Of a stretch of 64,000 bases of DNA, positions 60,730-64,000 are shown one piece after another. The stretch is from Streptomyces globosus. Its GTDB lineage: Bacteria; Actinomycetota; Actinomycetes; Streptomycetales; Streptomycetaceae. The position numbers were made by a program, and so were the translations under genes. The stretch covers positions 434,001 to 498,000 of the forward strand of contig NZ_CP030864.1 of the NCBI RefSeq assembly GCF_003325375.1, read 5' to 3'. The notes under the pieces are model-generated. The model was not told where the DNA came from. It saw nothing but the letters and a program-made list of their open reading frames with translations, and made no database searches. Position 1 is the stretch's first letter; every line of letters starts with the position of its first letter.

Positions 60730-60933
60730 ATGGCTCGTGGCACAGTGAAGTGGTTCAACGCCGAGAAGGGCTTCGGTTTCATCGCCCAGGACGGGGGAGG
60801 GCCGGACGTCTTCGCGCACTATTCGAACATCGCCGGGGGCGGCTACCGGGAGCTGCGCGAGGGTGAGGCGGTCACCTTCGACGTGACCCAGGGGCAGAAG
60901 GGCCCCCAGGCGGAGAACATCATCCGCTCCTGA
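60730..60933 (+). CDS. cspA: cold-shock protein
   Basis: 67 residues, a single cold-shock domain. GTVKWFNAEKGFGFIAQ (RNP-1) and DVFAHYSNI (RNP-2) are perfect. It binds single-stranded RNA or DNA as a chaperone. ATG 60730 has AGAGG 6 bases before it; the in-frame ATG at 60724 is too close to that site. Confidence 0.97.
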   Translation: MARGTVKWFNAEKGFGFIAQDGGGPDVFAHYSNIAGGGYRELREGEAVTFDVTQGQKGPQAENIIRS

Positions 60934-60948
60934 CTCCCCGGAAACCGC

Positions 60949-60974
60949 CCGGCGCCTGCATGCGCGGGCGCCGG
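60949..60974 (+). terminator. hairpin terminator after cspA
   Basis: ccggcgcc at 60949-60956 pairs with ggcgccgg at 60967-60974 around a 10-base loop, 15 bases after the cspA stop. Confidence 0.65.
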
Positions 60975-61260
60975 CCGCCGCAAGCCGGCGCAACGAGCAA
61001 CCGGGTGAACCGCTGCGTGCACCGCGCGGTTTGTCCCAGTCGGGAGAAGTCGCGAAGTGTGAGCGGAGGGGGGCACATCCGGAGGCGTGTGAGGGTCCGC
61101 CCCTGGAGTGCGATGTGTGCGGACGGCGATGTGGCAGGTGGCATCACGGACGCCGGCGGACCAAGGAGAGGATCTCCACTGAGCCGCACGCCCAAGCCGG
61201 AGCCGACTGCTCCCGTGTCCTGACTGCCGGAACCGTCCGGCCCGTGATTGTTTTGGAGGC
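60975..61260. other. intergenic region before DUF389 gene
   Basis: About 285 bp without a supported gene after the cspA terminator. The ORFs here lack protein-like pattern. It should hold the promoter of the DUF389 gene, whose ribosome site GGAGG is at its end. Confidence 0.4.
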
Positions 61261-62262
61261 ATGACAGGCAAGGTTCGTGCCCGTGTACTGCCGGCCTCGC
61301 AGCGCCGTTCCCTGGACGAACTGACACAGGATCTCATCCTGTCGACCGGGGACACCGCATCCAAGCGCTCGGCCTTCTGGACGATGCTGACGCTGTCGTC
61401 GGTCATCGCGGCAGGCGGGGTACTCACCGACTCGACGGCGACGGTGATCGGCGCCATGATCATCGCGCCGCTGTCCACACCGATCATGGGGATCGCTCTG
61501 GGCTCGGTGCAGCGCCGCCGCACCGGGTCGGCCGCGATCGTCCTTCTCGCGTGCCTGCTGGTGATCGCGACGGGAGTCGTCATGTCGGTGGCCTTGCCGA
61601 GCAACTACGACCTGCTGTCGAACAGTCAGATCTCCTCACGGACGTCGCCGGGCCTGATGGACCTGATCGCCGCCCTGGCGACCGGCTTCGCCGGAGCGGT
61701 GGCGCTGGCCCGCCGCGACGTCGCCGCCGTGTTGCCCGGCGTCGCGATCGCCATCTCCCTCGTCCCGCCTCTGGTGGTGGCCGGAGTGTGCCTGGGGCAG
61801 TTGTCGGGGTGGCTGGCACTGGGCGCGCTTGCCCTGTTCGTGTCGAACCTCTTCGCCCTTGTCTTCGCCGGCATGGTGGTGTTCGCATCGCTCGGTTACG
61901 CCGCGGAGGCGGACAGGGCAGCCGGGCGCCCCGCCAGGGGGGCATCTGTCGCCATGGCCCTGCTGTTCGTTGTCGTACTCGTTCCGCTGGCTGCCAACAC
62001 CACGGCCACGCTGCTGCTCAACGCCTGGACCGGCCGCACCAAGGAGGCTGCGGAACAGTGGCTCGGGGAGGAGCCGGACGCGACCGTCACGAGCGTCGAG
62101 GCGGCCTCCCGGACGATGTACATCCACGTTCGCACCCCTGGAGAACTCCCGCCGGTGAAGTCCCTGCTCGACCGGCTCGACGGACGGATCCCGGACGGCA
62201 TCCCCGTTGTGGTGGACACCTCACGCGGTCGGCGCATCGACGCCGGAAGGGTCGGCGGCTGA
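61261..62262 (+). CDS. DUF389 membrane protein
   Basis: 333 residues. DELTQDLILSTGDTASKRSA and WTMLTLSSVIAAGGVLTDST, then ATVIGAMIIAPLSTPIMGIA are the DUF389 signature. About six membrane segments follow (AIVLLACLLVIATGVVMSVA; AAVLPGVAIAISLVPPLVVA; GALALFVSNLFALVFAGMVV; VAMALLFVVVLVPLAANTTA), then a soluble C-terminal domain. Function is unknown. TTGGAGGC precedes ATG 61261. Confidence 0.9.
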   Translation: MTGKVRARVLPASQRRSLDELTQDLILSTGDTASKRSAFWTMLTLSSVIAAGGVLTDSTATVIGAMIIAPLSTPIMGIALGSVQRRRTGSAAIVLLACLLVIATGVVMSVALPSNYDLLSNSQISSRTSPGLMDLIAALATGFAGAVALARRDVAAVLPGVAIAISLVPPLVVAGVCLGQLSGWLALGALALFVSNLFALVFAGMVVFASLGYAAEADRAAGRPARGASVAMALLFVVVLVPLAANTTATLLLNAWTGRTKEAAEQWLGEEPDATVTSVEAASRTMYIHVRTPGELPPVKSLLDRLDGRIPDGIPVVVDTSRGRRIDAGRVGG

Positions 62263-62667
62263 GCGCGGCGCCCGCATCCTGCCCTACCTGGTGCTGTTCC
62301 AGCTCGCCCTCCCGCTCGCCGCCCCCTCATAGACGCCGTGGACCCCTACGGGCCCACCACCGCAACATCCTCGGTTCCCACCATCGCCTGGGCCGCGTTC
62401 TGCCTCGCCCAACTCGCCCTCGCCGCCTACGCCCTGCGCAAGGACGACGGAGCAGCGCGACCTATGGCTCGTCCCGCACCATCAGATCCTCTACCGGACG
62501 GGCCTGTGCCTGGTCACCCTCCACGCCCTGGCCACTGCCGCCCTCGGAGCCGCTCCCCGATGGCACACCCCCGCAAGCACCCGGGCGAAACCCCGACAGC
62601 AAGCAGCCACGCTGTAACCCTCCCGCAAGGACCCGTGGTTTCGGCGCTGCACGGGTCCGGCGCCTGG
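62263..62667. other. decayed region with a membrane-helix fragment
   Basis: No intact gene. A short frame from 62338 (SVPTIAWAAFCLAQLALAAY followed by ALRKDDG) looks like one membrane helix of a lost protein; the rest is not protein-like. Confidence 0.4.
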
Positions 62668-62702
62668 TCCCCTGTCCCTGTCCCTGTCCCTGTCCCTGCC
62701 CC
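62668..62702. repeat. CCTGTC microsatellite
   Basis: Five successive 6-bp units of cctgtc or cctgcc beside the transposase remnant. Simple-sequence repeat. Confidence 0.8.
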
Positions 62703-62958
62703 TGGTGCGGGTGCCGCGCGTCCTCGGTGTCGGTGGCTTGGCGCTCAAGTGCCGCCACCGCTACGCGACTGTCCTGATCGATGCCGAGACCGGTGAACAC
62801 ATCGACGTACTCCACTCCCGGGCCGCGGCGCCGACGCCTTGGAGTGGTGGCTGCGCGGGCACCCCGGCGTCGGCTCCGGCGCCTACGGGGAGGCCGTGCG
62901 CCGGGCCCTGCCCGAAGCGGTGCAGGTCAGCGACCGCTGGCATCCGCGGAAGAACCTA
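62703..62958 (+). pseudogene. ISL3-family transposase remnant
   Basis: VPRVLGVGGLALKCRHRYAT and VLIDAETGEHIDVLHSRAAA match the start of the ISL3 transposase core. After a frameshift the next frame gives DALEWWLRGHPGV and SGAYGEAVRRALPEAVQVSD, then RWHPRKNLA. The catalytic Asp of the first block (D-D in the family) is Gly, and the part between blocks is deleted. A dead insertion-sequence fragment; no inverted ends were found. Confidence 0.7.
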
Positions 62959-63663
62959 GCTCGCCGGCCCCGGCCCCCCGCGCGCGTCGGCGTGCGCAAC
63001 GGTGATGTGGGTGTGGGCGCCGGGAGACTCGAGTTCGTCGACCGCCGCGACTGCCAGGTCCTCGGCGCTGATCCACGACCGGCCGTCGTCGGTGGTGAGC
63101 ATCGTGGTGGTGCCGCGCCGGTAGCGACCGGTGCGGACGCCGGGCTCGAGCAGGGCGGGCGGGCTGAGGTAGACCCAGTCGCCGTGGGCGTGGTTCCGGC
63201 AGGCGCGGAGTTGGGAGACTCCGGCGGCGGCGACCGGCTTCAGCGCGTCCGGCACGTAGGCGGGGTCGTCGGCGACGAGGATCTCCTCGTCGCCGGGGCT
63301 GCGCAACGCGCCCGCCCCGCCGACCACGAGGACGCGGATTCGGAACTCCGCGGCGATGTCGAGCACCGTGCGGGTGGTGCTGACGAGGAAATCCTGGTCG
63401 ACCGGTTCGGTCCGCAGCGCCACGACGACGGCGTCTGCGTCGGGGCGGCCGGCCGAGCCGGCGAGAGCCTCGCGCAGGGCGCGGGCGTCGGCCGCGTCCA
63501 CGGGGACGGAGGTGACGCTCGGGTGCTCGCCGGCGGGTCTGCGGGACAGGGCAAGGACCCGGTGCCCGCGTCCGAGCGCCTCCGAGATCACGCGGCTGCC
63601 GACCATCCCGGTCGCACCGAGCACGGCAATCGTCCGGGGTGTGCTCGGAGCGTCCGCCGTCAT
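62956..63663 (-). CDS. NmrA/SDR-type NAD(P)-binding protein
   Basis: 235 residues. TIAVLGATGMVGSRVISEAL is the nucleotide loop; VVVALRTEPVDQDFLVSTTR and VLVVGGAGALRSPGDEEILV, then WVYLSPPALLEPGVRTGRYR are of the YesF/NmrA-like type. No Y-x-x-x-K is seen. ATG 63663 has GAGG 5 bases before it; an in-frame ATG at 63711 would overlap the EamA stop and add 16 residues. The stop overlaps the ISL3 remnant by 3 bases. Confidence 0.82.
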   Translation of the reverse strand: MTADAPSTPRTIAVLGATGMVGSRVISEALGRGHRVLALSRRPAGEHPSVTSVPVDAADARALREALAGSAGRPDADAVVVALRTEPVDQDFLVSTTRTVLDIAAEFRIRVLVVGGAGALRSPGDEEILVADDPAYVPDALKPVAAAGVSQLRACRNHAHGDWVYLSPPALLEPGVRTGRYRRGTTTMLTTDDGRSWISAEDLAVAAVDELESPGAHTHITVAHADARGGPGPAS

Positions 63664-63707
63664 CGGAGCCTCTGTCCTCGTCGCCGCGCCAGTCGTGGAA
63701 TCGGTCA

Positions 63708-64000
63708 TCATCGAATCTGCTCTTCTCGTGGGGGAACGGGAACGGAAAGGGGAGCAACCGCGGGTCGGCGGCGGCGCGCCGTACGGCCGGTCAGGTCCGG
63801 CGCGGTGAACTGGGCGGCGAGCAGCGCGGTCAGGGCGACGACGAAGCCGAGGGATTGCAGGGCGCCCAGCGACTCGCCGAGCGCGACACCGACGCCGGCC
63901 GCGACGAGCGGGGACAGCAGCACCAGCGGCGCGGACGCACCGACCGGCAGCGTTCCGAGCCCGTGGAACCACAGGGTGAAGGAGATCAGCCCGCCCATGC
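63708..64000 (-). CDS. EamA/DMT-family transporter, C-terminal end
   Basis: Only the last about 95 residues are in the window. GLISFTLWFHGLGTLPVGAS, then APLVLLSPLVAAGVGVALGE and SLGALQSLGFVVALTALLAA are the last membrane helices of an EamA repeat (the APLVLLSPLVAAG pattern is typical). The 5' end lies beyond the window. It overlaps or adjoins the NmrA gene, so they may form one operon. Confidence 0.8.
   Translation of the reverse strand, partial: MGGLISFTLWFHGLGTLPVGASAPLVLLSPLVAAGVGVALGESLGALQSLGFVVALTALLAAQFTAPDLTGRTARRRRPAVAPLSVPVPPREEQIR

Noticed and set aside
62263..62960. Complete insertion sequence at the right end
   Set aside because: Only broken pieces of a transposase remain and no terminal inverted repeats were found.
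1..64000. CRISPR arrays, rRNA, tRNA genes
   Set aside because: No repeat-spacer pattern and no recognisable tRNA or rRNA core was seen on reading; this was by eye, so a short tRNA could be missed.

Overview
The window reads as a Streptomyces (or close relative such as Kitasatospora) chromosome. G+C is very high, codons end strongly in G or C, and GTG starts and 4-bp ATGA/GTGA stop-start overlaps are frequent. There are many secreted proteins with Ala-X-Ala signal peptides, and a few rare in-frame TTA codons. No rRNA, tRNA or CRISPR array was seen.

Region 1 (1-7207) is mixed. It holds a cut NRPS-like adenylation gene, two small secreted proteins (SH3-like and CHAP), an XRE-type membrane protein with a ricin-like C-terminus, a membrane protein, MFS debris and a VOC-family protein. 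It ends with a very recognisable streptothricin N-acetyltransferase (sat).

Region 2 (7183-34458) is the centrepiece: a streptothricin-type biosynthetic gene cluster. A leftward operon (24608 to 13072) encodes lysine 2,3-aminomutase, a capreomycidine-synthase-like PLP enzyme, an adenylation-PCP protein, an arginine-beta-hydroxylase-like dioxygenase, a GNAT-like acyltransferase, a fused Gfo/Idh/MocA-SDR double oxidoreductase, a LmbE/PIG-L deacetylase, an ATP-grasp ligase and a GT2 glycosyltransferase. The divergent rightward operon (25078-34458) encodes an XRE regulator with an IS3-OrfA-like zipper, a NodU/CmcH carbamoyltransferase, a PCP-plus-degenerate-condensation/epimerase protein, a stand-alone adenylation enzyme and a heterodimeric ABC exporter. 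The 470-bp region between them carries repeated TTGTAC motifs. A second leftward operon (11456 to 7183) encodes a paralogous stand-alone adenylation enzyme, a Mph/APH-like kinase, an alpha/beta hydrolase and a deoxyribosyltransferase-like protein. A CocE/NonD hydrolase with a TTA codon is divergent from it. The parts fit streptolidine from arginine, beta-lysine from lysine, carbamoylated gulosamine, beta-lysine ligation, N-acetyl self-resistance and export. The kinase operon, the ATP-grasp ligase, the GNAT and the CocE hydrolase are extra parts that suggest a variant product or an unusual activation or resistance step.

Region 3 (34459-64000) is mostly ordinary chromosome: a DHA2 exporter, a TetR regulator with its own palindromic operator, an asparagine-utilisation operon (GntR, AnsP, asparaginase, AspA), a Ser/Thr kinase, a second-type NAD+-dependent DNA ligase, secreted proteins (RTX-like repeats; a Ser/Thr-rich beta-strand protein), LysR and AraC regulators with divergent partners, a cold-shock protein and a DUF389 membrane protein. 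The right end shows decay: an ISL3 transposase remnant, several truncated genes, an NmrA-like protein and the C-terminus of an EamA transporter cut by the window edge.
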